The notes: a model not told the origin generated them from the sequence alone. Counted from the first letter of the stretch, positions 27,565-36,416 are shown. The stretch is DNA of 64,000 bases from Paenibacillus wulumuqiensis (GCF_000971965.1 NZ_LAQP01000001.1:558001-622000); one strand, 5' to 3'. Translations and numbers: made by a program.

Positions 27565-28506
27565 TTATTCTTGGGTCGGATGTGCTGCCGCAAACTCGTA
27601 ATACACTCCGGTCAGCTGCTCGGATATGTTCCACAGCTTGGCAGCAGTCTCGTAATTCACCTTGTGTTCAAAGGAAATATCATGATGCGGATAACCCTTG
27701 CGGCTGCCCGGACCGTCAGGCCCGATAAATTCGCCGCCAATCAGCGACGGCTCTGCAGCCGCATATAACGTAGGCAGTGCACCAAAAGCTGCTGTCTGGC
27801 TGAACAGCCCCCAGGCAAAGCGTACCGGCCAGATCGCCTGTTTGCCGGAACCGCGGGAGACCAGATTTGTATTGGCGATTCCCGGATGGCAGCCTACGCT
27901 GATCGTATCCGCTCCTGCTTCGGTCAGCCTTTTTTGCAGTTCCTTGGCAAACAGTAGATTGGCGAGCTTGCTCTGGCAGTAGAACTTGCCGGCGCTATAG
28001 CCGATTCGCCCATCCAGATTGTTAAAGTAAATATATCCGGTTCGGGCGGCAATACTGCTGAGTGTCACCACCCGGGCACGAGGAGTACGAAGCAGCAGCG
28101 GCAGCAGATGTCCGGTCAATGCAAAGTGTCCCAGATGATTGCTGCCAAACTGCAGTTCAAATCCCTGCCGGGTTTTCTGGTAAGGCGGAATCATGACGCC
28201 TGCATTATTGATCAGAATATCCAGAGAATTATAACGACTCCGGTACATATCGGCAAATGCTTTTACACTATCGAGGTCCGCCAGATCCAGTGGCATCACC
28301 TCAACCTGTGACTGCGGATAACGCTGTCTGATCTGTTTCGCAGCCTGTTCTCCTTTACCGGCATTACGAACAGCCAGGATTAGCTCTGCGCCTCTGGCAG
28401 CCAGTTCAAGCGCTGTCTCCAGCCCCAGTCCACCACTTCCCCCGGTTATGATGATACGCCTGCCACGCTGATCAGGTACCTGACTTGCTGTCCACCGCTG
28501 ACTCAT
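27565..28506 (-). CDS. Short-chain dehydrogenase/reductase (retinol dehydrogenase/WWOX-like)
   Basis: This 313-residue NAD(P)-dependent oxidoreductase of the classical SDR fold has the cofactor loop TGGSGGLGLE near 22-31, NNAGV near 100 and the catalytic Ser-Tyr-Lys set with YCQSK near 181. Length and the C-terminal extension resemble the WWOX/retinol dehydrogenase-like group that bacteria use for unidentified alcohols or ketones. It begins 6 bp after the preceding gene's stop, and its ribosome binding site lies in that gene's last codons, so the two are coupled. The substrate is unknown. Confidence 0.8.
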   Translation of the reverse strand: MSQRWTASQVPDQRGRRIIITGGSGGLGLETALELAARGAELILAVRNAGKGEQAAKQIRQRYPQSQVEVMPLDLADLDSVKAFADMYRSRYNSLDILINNAGVMIPPYQKTRQGFELQFGSNHLGHFALTGHLLPLLLRTPRARVVTLSSIAARTGYIYFNNLDGRIGYSAGKFYCQSKLANLLFAKELQKRLTEAGADTISVGCHPGIANTNLVSRGSGKQAIWPVRFAWGLFSQTAAFGALPTLYAAAEPSLIGGEFIGPDGPGSRKGYPHHDISFEHKVNYETAAKLWNISEQLTGVYYEFAAAHPTQE

Positions 28507-28512
28507 CTATAT

Positions 28513-29346
28513 TCACTCCGTTTCGTGATGGGATGACTGCTGTTCGTAGTACTTGCTCATTTCAATAATCATGGCACCCATCCGCTCATTATCCGGAGCG
28601 ATGATCCGCTCTATACCTTCCTGTCGCAGTGCCTCGGAAGTAACCTTGCCTACGGATACAGCGAGTATGCGGGAGGAGAGTGCTTCCTTCAGCAGATCCG
28701 TATATCCATGCTCAGCCGCATCCGCGAACAGATTACGCACCTGTACCGCTGTCGTAAAGCAAATCGCATCGACTTTACCGTCTGCAATCTCCTGTCTGAG
28801 CTGCGCCAGCGTCTCGGGTTCAGGACCCAGATTCTGGTAGGGCAGCAGCGTATGAACCGAAGCCGCTCCTTTTTCCTCCAAGAAACGTACCAGCTCAGGC
28901 GCCGGATCGCCGTGCAGCTGCACCCAGATTTGTGACCCTTCCAGACTGACCTGCTGCAGCTGCTCTTCGAGTCCCTTGACCGTGCCATCCGAATCACGTA
29001 CATCAGGAGCCAGTTCTCTTGTTTTGAGTGTATTATAGGTTTTGTAACCGCGAATCGCGATGCTTGCCTGACGAACAGCCGCTGTGAACGCTTCGCCGAT
29101 ACCGAGCCGCTCGGCAGCTTCGAACAGGGCAGAAGCGCCGATGCCTGTGGTGAAGATCACCCATTCCGGCTGTTCTTCAATAAAGCGGCGCAGCTCCTGC
29201 TCCATCTCCTGCTCTCTGAACATGCTGATTCCCTGCAGCGAACGTACCTCGGCCTGTCCACCCTGACGTTCGATGAGCGAACCCATCTCTTCCAGTTTGC
29301 GTGATCCTGCAATAATTACCTTTTTGCCATCCAGTGCCTTTGCCAT
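28513..29346 (-). CDS. Uroporphyrinogen-III synthase family protein (HemD-like)
   Basis: This 277-residue protein shows the two-lobed HemD pattern: an N-terminal KKVIIAGSRKLEEM and a second lobe with FTTAVQVRNLF and ILAVSVGKVTSEALR. HemD cyclises hydroxymethylbilane in tetrapyrrole synthesis. The main hemD of Firmicutes normally sits in the hemAXCDBL operon; here the partner is a short-chain dehydrogenase, so this is probably a paralogue (some accompany siroheme or nitrite reductase genes, none of which are present). HemD sequences are poorly conserved, so activity cannot be judged from motifs. ATG follows GAGGGGG. Confidence 0.75.
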   Translation of the reverse strand: MAKALDGKKVIIAGSRKLEEMGSLIERQGGQAEVRSLQGISMFREQEMEQELRRFIEEQPEWVIFTTGIGASALFEAAERLGIGEAFTAAVRQASIAIRGYKTYNTLKTRELAPDVRDSDGTVKGLEEQLQQVSLEGSQIWVQLHGDPAPELVRFLEEKGAASVHTLLPYQNLGPEPETLAQLRQEIADGKVDAICFTTAVQVRNLFADAAEHGYTDLLKEALSSRILAVSVGKVTSEALRQEGIERIIAPDNERMGAMIIEMSKYYEQQSSHHETE

Positions 29347-29410
29347 ATATATCCCCCTCTATATGTTGAATCTCTCTCATACCATTAGACAATAAAAAAC
29401 GGACGAATAA

Positions 29411-30028
29411 TCAGCTCGGACGGTCAAAGCTGAACTGCTGTGCCAACCCTGCATAATTATTACCCGCAAGACGAGCCACCGGCTTCAACTGCTCGGTGAG
29501 AATATACATATGCTCATGATCAATAACCGTCTCGTCAAAGTGATAACATAACACCCGCACCAGCAGCAGATCCTGTACAATGATGCCTTCATCGTTAGTG
29601 ATGGCCACATGCTGGTCCAGCTGGCATTCATACCGGACGAGCGATTCCTGAATTCCCGGTACAGCCACCTTTTCACTCGGCACCGTATGTAGATCGGTCA
29701 GATCCAGTTCACTCTGATCGGCAGGCAGGTTCGCCGCCGTATGGTTCATTTGTTCTGTCATTTCTTCATGAACAATATGAATAACCAGTTCCTTGCTGTT
29801 CATAATATTGCGTGTGGTGTCCTTCATTTGTCCCTGTTTGCGGGCAATTGATACCGACAGAATCGGAGGATCGGAAGCCACGATATTAAAGTAGCTGAAC
29901 GGTGCGATATTAAGCACTCCATTTTCCGACAGGCTGGTGACCATCGCAATCGGTCTGGGAACCACCGAACCGGTGAGCAGCTTGTAGTTTTCGATAGTGG
30001 ATATGGATTCGGCATGTATAGTTATCAT
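29411..30028 (-). CDS. Flavin reductase-like FMN-binding protein (DIM6/NTAB family)
   Basis: This 205-residue flavoprotein has the split-barrel flavin reductase fold, seen in LTGSVVPRPIAMVTSLSENG near 15-34 and NIAPFSYFNIVASDPPILSVSI. Members bind FMN and reduce flavins or act on unknown substrates. The start at 30028 (MITIHAES) follows AAGGAGG; the frame extends to 30088 without support. It stands alone. A role in redox or nitro-compound handling is possible but not shown. Confidence 0.8.
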   Translation of the reverse strand: MITIHAESISTIENYKLLTGSVVPRPIAMVTSLSENGVLNIAPFSYFNIVASDPPILSVSIARKQGQMKDTTRNIMNSKELVIHIVHEEMTEQMNHTAANLPADQSELDLTDLHTVPSEKVAVPGIQESLVRYECQLDQHVAITNDEGIIVQDLLLVRVLCYHFDETVIDHEHMYILTEQLKPVARLAGNNYAGLAQQFSFDRPS

Positions 30029-30267
30029 ATTTGTTCCTCCTTGGATGGTGGGTTTATTTCTACTACTATAGCGTAATTTGCGCATCAAGACGATTATTAT
30101 ACTTGGCCCACCCTATAACTTTTGCATATTCACATTACTTATACATTATATTGGGCACGCATACAGACATGCTACAGGATCTGTACACAGATGTAGATGC
30201 TTCTTTTATGATCAGATATCACACCCGATCCCTGCAGCGAAGTAAGTTACAGTGTCTATCCATCTTT

Positions 30268-30312
30268 AAATGAAAATGCCCTGCCTTCCCATAAGGGATG
30301 ACAGGGCATAGA
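30268..30312 (-). terminator. Terminator of the efflux operon
   Basis: ATGCCCTG (30276-30283) and CAGGGCAT (30302-30309) with an inner CCC/GGG pairing form a hairpin. TTTTCATTT follows on the minus strand. The rest of the 309-bp gap 30029-30337 holds only the upstream DNA of the flavin reductase gene. Confidence 0.75.
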
Positions 30313-30337
30313 TGGATCAATCCGAGCAGACTGGCTT

Positions 30338-31828
30338 TTAATGCATTGGGCCTTGGCCCGCCTGGTTGCCTACCTGTACCCGTTTGATAAAGAACGAACA
30401 TATCAGACCGATCAGTGACAGTACCAGAGCGAAGATAAATGCATGCTGGATACCTACCGTAAAGCCGGCAAGCTGATTCTCCGGACTTTGCGGATTAGCG
30501 ATGTGGCTCAGATATCCGGTCTGTCCGGCACTCAGAATGCTGACAGCCAGTGCGGTACCAATAGCACCCGCCACCTGCTGCAGTGTATTCATAATTGCTG
30601 TACCATGCGGATAAAACTCGCTTGGCAGCTGATTCAGACCATTTGTTTGTGCAGGCATCATAATCATGGAGATACCGACCATCATGAACAGATGCATGGC
30701 AATAATCATGCCTACAGGAGTGGCAGCATTAATACCTGTATACATGAACAGGATTACCGATACAACTGCCAGACCGATAATGACGAGCCATTTCGGTCCG
30801 AATTTATCGAAGAGGCGACCCATGATCGGCGACAGCAGACCGTTGAGCAAACTGCCCGGCAGCAGGATAAGACCGGCCGCCAGCGCTGTCAGAGCCATAC
30901 CCTGCTGCAGATACATCGGCAGGATCAGCATCGACGACAGAATGATCATCATACAGATAAATACCAGAATCAGACCGATCGTGAACATCGGGAACTTGAA
31001 TGCGCGCAGGTTCATGACCGGCTGTTCCATCCGCAGCTGACGGATACAGAAGATGAGCAGCGATATACCACCGATCAGCAGAGCAGCGATAACGACAGGA
31101 CTGGTCCAGCCGCCTCCTGCTTCACCATGGCCTCCGGCACTGCTAAATCCGTATACGATACCACCGAATCCGAGCGTAGACAGAACAATCGACAGAATAT
31201 CGATTTTCGGCTTGGTCAATTTGGAGATATTCGGCAGGAACAGAAGTCCGCATACAATGGAAATAATAAAGAACGGCAGTGAAATCCAGAAAATCCAGTG
31301 CCAGGACAGATTCGCCAGAATCAGACCCGAGATTGCCGGCCCACTCGCCGGAGCGAACATGATGACCAGTCCGATCAATCCCATAGCAGAACCGCGTTTC
31401 TCAATCGGGAAAATAACCAGGATCGTATTGAACATGAGCGGCAGCAGCAGTGCCGTACCTACTGCCTGCAGCACCCGTGCCACCATCAGCACTTCAAAGC
31501 TTGGCGCCAGTGCAGCAACAATTGTTCCTGCAATTGAAAAAATAAGCGACGTCGTAAATAACTGTCTTGTCGTAAACCACTGCAGCAGCAATCCCGAAAT
31601 TGGTACCAGAATTCCCATTACGAGCAGATAGCCGGTGGTCAACCATTGAATAGTCGTTGGTCCTACTTGCAGCAGGCCCATCAACGGTGTAATGGCTACG
31701 TTCAACGCTGTTTCACTGAACAATCCAATAAATCCGCTTAATAGCATCGCGAACAGGATCGGCAGCACCTTGTATTGTTTTGTTTCTTGCTGGTCCTCTG
31801 CAGGACCTGTTTTCATGGGTACATCCAC
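30338..31828 (-). CDS. MFS multidrug efflux transporter, DHA2 family (LmrB-like)
   Basis: This 496-residue proton-driven exporter has about 14 hydrophobic helices. Motifs of the DHA2 group are visible: LTTGYLLVMGILVPISG in helix 2, RVLQAVGTALLLPLMFN near helix 4 and APASGPAISGLI in helix 5 (motif C). The start is GTG with AAAGGAGG eight bases upstream. It lies 39 bp after a TetR-family gene; this order equals the Bacillus lmrA-lmrB operon for lincomycin and puromycin efflux, so drug efflux under repressor control is likely. Substrates are not predictable. Confidence 0.85.
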   Translation of the reverse strand: MDVPMKTGPAEDQQETKQYKVLPILFAMLLSGFIGLFSETALNVAITPLMGLLQVGPTTIQWLTTGYLLVMGILVPISGLLLQWFTTRQLFTTSLIFSIAGTIVAALAPSFEVLMVARVLQAVGTALLLPLMFNTILVIFPIEKRGSAMGLIGLVIMFAPASGPAISGLILANLSWHWIFWISLPFFIISIVCGLLFLPNISKLTKPKIDILSIVLSTLGFGGIVYGFSSAGGHGEAGGGWTSPVVIAALLIGGISLLIFCIRQLRMEQPVMNLRAFKFPMFTIGLILVFICMMIILSSMLILPMYLQQGMALTALAAGLILLPGSLLNGLLSPIMGRLFDKFGPKWLVIIGLAVVSVILFMYTGINAATPVGMIIAMHLFMMVGISMIMMPAQTNGLNQLPSEFYPHGTAIMNTLQQVAGAIGTALAVSILSAGQTGYLSHIANPQSPENQLAGFTVGIQHAFIFALVLSLIGLICSFFIKRVQVGNQAGQGPMH

Positions 31829-31867
31829 GTTCCCATCCTCCTTTAATCTCTCTATCTAAGTTATGGT

Positions 31868-32464
31868 TTAATGCTTCATGGTGGCGCTCTTCATGACGAC
31901 AGACAAATAATCCGCTGCCGTGAGCATCGGTTCCTTGCTCTGATTGGTCAGACTGATGATTAGAGCGCCCTCCATCATGGAAATCATCAGCAGTGCAGCC
32001 TCTTTGGCTCTCTGCTTGGAAGCTCCCTCCTGTTCCAACCGTTCTGCAATAATCAGCTGCCAATCTGCAAATACATTTTGACACGCCTGGCGCAGCTTAT
32101 CGCTAATGCAGGAAGTCTCTACTGCCGCCCAGAAGCTAAAAGGCAAAAAACCGGTATATCCTGCCTTCTCCGCATCTTCAGCCGTCTGATGAATAAAATA
32201 GCGAATCGCATCTCCCGTATTGTCATGCATGGCAAATGTCTCCCTGAATTTACCCAGAATATGCTGATTGGTCTGCTGGATACACTCATGAGCCAGTTCT
32301 TCTTTGCCGCGCGGAAAATAATGATATAGCGAGCCTTTCGGCGTCTCACTCTCTTTAATAATCTGGCTAAGACCGGTGGCATGATATCCCTGTGAAAAGA
32401 AAAGTCTGGCTGCTGTATCGACAATCAGCTGTCTAGCATTCGACTTTTCACTCAATGGAATCAC
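31868..32464 (-). CDS. TetR-family repressor (LmrA/QacR-like)
   Basis: This repressor of about 198 residues has an N-terminal helix-turn-helix (ARQLIVDTAARLFFSQGYHATGLSQIIKESETPKGSLYHYF shown here by its positions 10-50) and a C-terminal ligand-binding helical domain of the LmrA/YxaF type. The first codon may be GTG at 32464 or TTG at 32455; GGAAGGA lies almost against the GTG, so the TTG is better spaced. It is the first gene of the operon with the efflux pump and probably represses it by the inverted repeat just upstream. Confidence 0.8.
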   Translation of the reverse strand: MIPLSEKSNARQLIVDTAARLFFSQGYHATGLSQIIKESETPKGSLYHYFPRGKEELAHECIQQTNQHILGKFRETFAMHDNTGDAIRYFIHQTAEDAEKAGYTGFLPFSFWAAVETSCISDKLRQACQNVFADWQLIIAERLEQEGASKQRAKEAALLMISMMEGALIISLTNQSKEPMLTAADYLSVVMKSATMKH

Positions 32465-32476
32465 ATCCTTCCAATT

Positions 32477-32502
32477 AATTATAACGATCGGTCTATATAA
32501 TT
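32477..32502 (-). promoter_or_regulatory. Inverted repeat operator of the tetR-efflux operon
   Basis: AATTATA (32477-32483) and TATAATT (32496-32502) flank a GC-richer core containing CGATCG. The site is 12 bp upstream of the TetR gene, where an autorepressor would bind. LmrA/QacR-type operators commonly contain a GACCG core; GACCGATCG is present on the minus strand. Confidence 0.5.
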
Positions 32503-32666
32503 AAAGCTTTTTCGAAAAGGATTGTCAATAACTATAAACTGGTAATTCCTTTTCTCCGATGATACCTTAACAGCTTTAATATTTTCTGCAGGACGCCTCT
32601 CTTCCTGAACTCTCCTACATTAAATGCAATCCAAACCAGTCCAATCGAAATAACAAAGGAAGACTC

Positions 32667-33179
32667 CTACTCATCTGCAGACAACCGCTCTCGTAGCTGA
32701 CTATAAATATGAACGATATCATCCAGTGGAATACGTACCAGACCGCTCGACGATGGCGCTACAAACTCATGAATACCCGGTGTAACCGGATCATCCTGAA
32801 ATCCCCAGGGTGCCTGGGAACGCTGACTGTACTGGGTATACACCCCTTTGCCGACAAAGCAGGCAATCCGCGGCTGATACACGGACAGTTTATGACGAAG
32901 CTCTTCTCTGCCCTGACGGTATTCCTCCGGTAAAATATCTTCCGCTCCGCGGGTAGGCCTAGACACAATATTGGTAAATCCGTATCCCAGTTCCAGCAGA
33001 TCGCCATCCTCTTCCGGGTGGTACAGATGTGGTGTAATGCCTGCCCGGTACAGGATTTGCCAGAAGCGGTTGCGTGGATTGGCATAATGATGTCCCACTT
33101 CCCCGGAACGGAGACTTGGATTGAATCCGATGAACAAAATGGAAAGATTGTGCTGAAGATGATCTGCAATCGCTGGCAT
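32667..33179 (-). CDS. mug: G/U mismatch-specific DNA glycosylase (Mug-like)
   Basis: This 170-residue DNA repair enzyme of the uracil-DNA glycosylase superfamily removes uracil or ethenocytosine opposite G. Motif A appears as FIGFNPSLRSGEVGHHYANPRNRFW near 16-40 in shortened form GFNPSLRSGE, with Asn as in the Mug group. The second motif is PSSSGL near 142 in place of NPSGLS. ATG follows AGAGGTGAAG. It is monocistronic. Sequence cannot tell Mug from thermostable family 2 relatives. Confidence 0.8.
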   Translation of the reverse strand: MPAIADHLQHNLSILFIGFNPSLRSGEVGHHYANPRNRFWQILYRAGITPHLYHPEEDGDLLELGYGFTNIVSRPTRGAEDILPEEYRQGREELRHKLSVYQPRIACFVGKGVYTQYSQRSQAPWGFQDDPVTPGIHEFVAPSSSGLVRIPLDDIVHIYSQLRERLSADE

Positions 33180-33366
33180 AACTTCACCTCTAATATTTTC
33201 TTCATTATTTTCTCTTTTTCGACAAAGGTGCTATACAATATATAAGACTATTGACCGATATATTTATTCAACAAGCAAGAATTACCAAGTCGAAATTCCC
33301 TTAACGTTAACGATGAACCTTAACATTCAGATCTCAAAACTATAATATCGAAAAGGAATGATTAGC

Positions 33367-33822
33367 ATGATTAAATTAAACGAAGAGCAAATTTATGCTG
33401 TCCTCCATAAACAATTGAACAAAAACTTTCCTGTACAAACTATGGAACTGCAATATCATATTGAAGCGGATGCCCGCCTGATCAATGAAACTGGCAGCGT
33501 CTCCCTGACAAACAAACATTACTGGGTTAAAGTGATGGACTGCATCTATCCAACTCATTCCCGTCCGATCCTGATGAGCGAAATCATCTACTTCCTCAGA
33601 CAGGAGTATATGGACAGCACCATCCGTGTATTCATGGAGCAGGATACTGACGGCACTGTATCCGCTACAGCTGAAATCTCTTTCCAGGATCAAGTGCTTC
33701 TGGAAGCCGATCAGCTCAAAAGTCTGATCGATCTGGCACTCGTTGTCAAAGACAAACAATGGTTTGATGAGCTCACGGCCAGCTATCTGAATATGAACCG
33801 CTCCCTGCCAAGCTCGCTGTAA
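33367..33822 (+). CDS. IDEAL-domain protein (YpiB-like)
   Basis: This 151-residue cytoplasmic protein has a C-terminal IDEAL domain (LIDLALVVKDKQWFDELTASY near 112-132), a short helical module found in Firmicute proteins such as YpiB. The N-terminal 100 residues are alpha/beta and not recognised. The start at 33367 has AAAGGA nine bases upstream; the frame opens three codons earlier. A perfect palindrome TTAACGTTAA at 33301-33310 and a TATAAT at 33341-33346 lie upstream. Function is unknown. Confidence 0.65.
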   Translation: MIKLNEEQIYAVLHKQLNKNFPVQTMELQYHIEADARLINETGSVSLTNKHYWVKVMDCIYPTHSRPILMSEIIYFLRQEYMDSTIRVFMEQDTDGTVSATAEISFQDQVLLEADQLKSLIDLALVVKDKQWFDELTASYLNMNRSLPSSL

Positions 33823-33837
33823 TTATTCATATTACCC

Positions 33838-33880
33838 ATACGGGACTTCTCCACACCGGGAAGTCCCGTATTTATGTTCA
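33838..33880 (+). terminator. Hairpin terminator of the IDEAL-domain gene
   Basis: ATACGGGACTTC (33838-33849) pairs perfectly with GAAGTCCCGTAT (33860-33871) around a 10-base loop. A moderately T-rich tail follows. Confidence 0.7.
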
Positions 33881-34011
33881 TTTCTTCATTATAAGTGCAA
33901 TTTGAAATGCTTTTATAAAGAAATGTTGGTATTATGTAAAAGATGGTTGAATAGATACTAACAGTTGTATTCAAGAAGCCTCATACATACCCTTACGAAG
34001 GAGGAATTACA

Positions 34012-34434
34012 ATGGGACCTGAAGATCCGTATTCACGCCCACCGGGAAGTGGCATGCCCCCATATAATCAGTATGATCCTTATCATCAGCAATATGGACC
34101 CGCACCCAATAATGGTAAGGCAATTGCCGCACTGGTACTGGGAATTTCATCGATCGTATCGATTATGATTTTTCCGGGAATCGGAGTTATTCTTGGCATT
34201 CTCGCAATTATTTTTGCTGTTATCGCCATGAAAGAACTGCGGCATCGCTATCAGCAGGGACGCGGACTTGCGATTGGAGGACTGGTATGCGGGATCATCG
34301 GATTTGTTATTCATATTCTGGTCGTTCTGTTTATCGTGGTTATTATCGGAGCTTCCCTGGCCAGCTATTCGCCGGTCGGTTCGGATGACTGGGAACCGAC
34401 CATTGAACAGAATGGTGACACCGACTTCTATTAA
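34012..34434 (+). CDS. DUF4190-type membrane protein with Pro/Tyr-rich N terminus
   Basis: This 140-residue protein has a Pro-, Tyr- and Gln-rich cytoplasmic segment (1-33) and two long hydrophobic helices (about 37-72 and 86-120) joined by a basic loop (KELRHRYQQGR). The layout fits DUF4190 proteins of Gram-positive bacteria, whose role is unknown. It has an ideal GAAGGAGG site. Its stop codon overlaps the stop codon of the convergent catE gene, with no terminator between them. Confidence 0.7.
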   Translation: MGPEDPYSRPPGSGMPPYNQYDPYHQQYGPAPNNGKAIAALVLGISSIVSIMIFPGIGVILGILAIIFAVIAMKELRHRYQQGRGLAIGGLVCGIIGFVIHILVVLFIVVIIGASLASYSPVGSDDWEPTIEQNGDTDFY

Positions 34435-35297
34435 ACCAATGCTGTATAAAAAAGAATCCGGATATTGCTAGGGTCCGTAACCCACAGGGCCGGCCCATCC
34501 TGCTCAGCCGGGATTCCTGCTGCCCGAAGCCGTTCAGCGACTTCATCGAGGGACTGATGATCCGGCAGCTGCAATGAATAGTAGTCCATACCGGTAGCGT
34601 TGGCCGGTGCCTTGGGTGCCCCAACGCCTGCCCAGGTATTGAGTCCCAAGTGGTGGTGATAACCTCCCGCCGATATAAAGGCGACCGAACGATTATCCGT
34701 CAGCATCATTTCAAACCCGAGGATATCCACATAAAATCGGCGCGCTTCCATCAGGTCAGATACATGAAAATGTACATGGCCTATTTTTGTGCCTGCAGGC
34801 AGTCCATTCCACGCTTTGCCTTCTGCCAGTTCCAGCAGTCCATCCACATCAACAGGCTCTGTCCCCATCATCACATGACCATGCTCATCCTTTTGCCAGG
34901 TGTCTCTCGGCCGGTCTGCATAAATCTCGATTCCATTGTTATCCGGGTCATTCAGATAGAGTGCTTCGCTCACCAGATGATCTCCCTGGCCAATATTTTG
35001 TCGATGCTTCAGCAGATGGCGCAGAGCAATTCCCAGACTGACCCGATCCGGCAATAAAATAGCAAAATGATACAATCCGGCAGTGGAATTCTGGGGCAGG
35101 ATGACCGCATTGGCGATTTCCTCAATAATGACAATCGGGTGTATTCCATCTGCTGACAGTTGAGCTGTTGTCTCATCCTGCTGCAGCACCTGCAGACCGA
35201 TTACATTCGTATAATAAGCTATCGAGCGCTCCAATTGGCTGACTTTGATCTTGACCAGACCAATCTCCAGCGCAGGACTAATTACGTGAGTAGTCAT
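34431..35297 (-). CDS. catE: Catechol-2,3-dioxygenase (CatE-like, vicinal oxygen chelate fold)
   Basis: This 288-residue protein has two vicinal-oxygen-chelate repeats and resembles Bacillus CatE along its length, for example GLYHFAILLPDR, GNGIEIYADRP-like and GHVHFHVSDL. CatE cleaves catechol extradiolically with Fe(II). Metal-ligand candidates are His in YHFAIL and HVHFH and Glu in GIEIYADR. In Bacillus the gene is derepressed by catechol and quinones through the DUF24-family regulator CatR; the inverted repeat just upstream fits this. RBS AGAGGAATTC precedes the ATG. No catD-like partner is present. Confidence 0.82.
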   Translation of the reverse strand: MTTHVISPALEIGLVKIKVSQLERSIAYYTNVIGLQVLQQDETTAQLSADGIHPIVIIEEIANAVILPQNSTAGLYHFAILLPDRVSLGIALRHLLKHRQNIGQGDHLVSEALYLNDPDNNGIEIYADRPRDTWQKDEHGHVMMGTEPVDVDGLLELAEGKAWNGLPAGTKIGHVHFHVSDLMEARRFYVDILGFEMMLTDNRSVAFISAGGYHHHLGLNTWAGVGAPKAPANATGMDYYSLQLPDHQSLDEVAERLRAAGIPAEQDGPALWVTDPSNIRILFYTALV

Positions 35298-35320
35298 GAT
35301 GAATTCCTCTTCTCTATATT

Positions 35321-35339
35321 TACTTATTTTTTATAAGTA
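35321..35339 (-). promoter_or_regulatory. DUF24/HxlR-type operator upstream of catE
   Basis: TACTTAT and ATAAGTA form a perfect 7-bp inverted repeat around five T. The position is 24 bp upstream of the catE start and overlaps a TTATAA that could be the -10. It resembles operators of quinone-sensing YodB/CatR regulators as I recall them. A second, smaller palindrome GTAAGTTAC is at 35352-35360. Confidence 0.5.
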
Positions 35340-35406
35340 TATTAACATTTTGTAAGTTACTAATCAAGAATGTAATGAATAGAATATACGAAACCGCACG
35401 AAAGCG

Positions 35407-35449
35407 AAAAAAAGCAGGCAGTTCCCCAATGGAAATTGCCTGCTTTTTA
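35407..35449 (-). terminator. Terminator of the CBM3 protein gene
   Basis: AAAAAGCAGGCA pairs with TGCCTGCTTTTT, with additional TTCC/GGAA pairing above. It is flanked by A and T runs, so it may work both ways. Confidence 0.8.
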
Positions 35450-35498
35450 ATATCCGCATTTACCGATGGATCTGCGGTTATATTTGCCAAACGATAAC

Positions 35499-36416
35499 TT
35501 ATTCTTCAGTTACACCCGGATCTTGTCCCCATACCGGTGCACCTTGATAATACAATACGATATGATTATTATCACTCATCGTAGTACTGCTGTTGGAGGA
35601 GTAATCCGGTGCAGCGGAACCGCCGGAACGCTGGATCGTGAAGCTCATATCGTTTGTCTCGCCACCTGCAGGAATAATACCTGCTTCTGCATTAAAGCGC
35701 AGTTCCAGGTAGCTGTCCGCGCCAGTTTGAGGCTGTTCCATGTTCACGATGTATGGCTCTACATTGTTCGCGCCAAAGCCAACATTGCCCATGGAGACAT
35801 TTTTGGCTGTCAGTCCTTTACCGCCTGTGAAATAGTAGCGAACACGGATATCGCTCAGGTTCACATCTTCACTGCCTGTGTTCATGATGTTGATCATCGG
35901 ACGAATCGCACCGGAAGTGCTGCCGGATGGAGAGCTGGATTGTACTATCAGAGATTGTGCCACACTGCCGGATTGAGCCATCGGTGCAGCTACAACTGGC
36001 ATGGACATCTGGCTAATCTGTCCATCTCCATATACTGCATTAACAACATATCCATATACTTTGCCATTCATGACCGAAGTATCTGCATATACCGCTTCCG
36101 TTACACCAGTCGTATGAACGGTGTAGGTGTTGGCTGCTACGCTGTCATACGTATTGTTGACTACATCATATCGTCTTACATCATAGCTGGCTGCTCCCTG
36201 TACAGGTGCCCATGTCAGCACAACCTGCTTGGAACCTGCACGCGCCTGCACGTTACTAGGTGCAGCAGGAGCGGATGTGTTGGTCCATGCAATATCATTG
36301 GCAACCACATTGCTTTCGATTGCAGCATGCGCGCTTGGCGCTGCCACAAGGCTTCCTCCTGCAGCAAAAATTGAAGCGGCTACCAGAATCGAAGCCTTTT
36401 TGGAATAATTAAACAT
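35499..36416 (-). CDS. Secreted FnIII plus CBM3 carbohydrate-binding protein
   Basis: This is a 305-residue exported protein. A Sec signal peptide (about 1-32, ending AHA) is followed by a fibronectin type III domain (about 50-140: APSNVQARAGSKQVVLTWAP) and a family 3 carbohydrate-binding module (about 160-298: IRPMINIMNTGSEDVNLSDIRVRYYFT in part). CBM3 modules bind crystalline cellulose or chitin. There is no catalytic domain, so this is a stand-alone binder that may attach cells or matrix to plant material or help other enzymes. ATG follows ACGGAGGT. The long, structured upstream leader is described separately. Confidence 0.85.
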   Translation of the reverse strand: MFNYSKKASILVAASIFAAGGSLVAAPSAHAAIESNVVANDIAWTNTSAPAAPSNVQARAGSKQVVLTWAPVQGAASYDVRRYDVVNNTYDSVAANTYTVHTTGVTEAVYADTSVMNGKVYGYVVNAVYGDGQISQMSMPVVAAPMAQSGSVAQSLIVQSSSPSGSTSGAIRPMINIMNTGSEDVNLSDIRVRYYFTGGKGLTAKNVSMGNVGFGANNVEPYIVNMEQPQTGADSYLELRFNAEAGIIPAGGETNDMSFTIQRSGGSAAPDYSSNSSTTMSDNNHIVLYYQGAPVWGQDPGVTEE

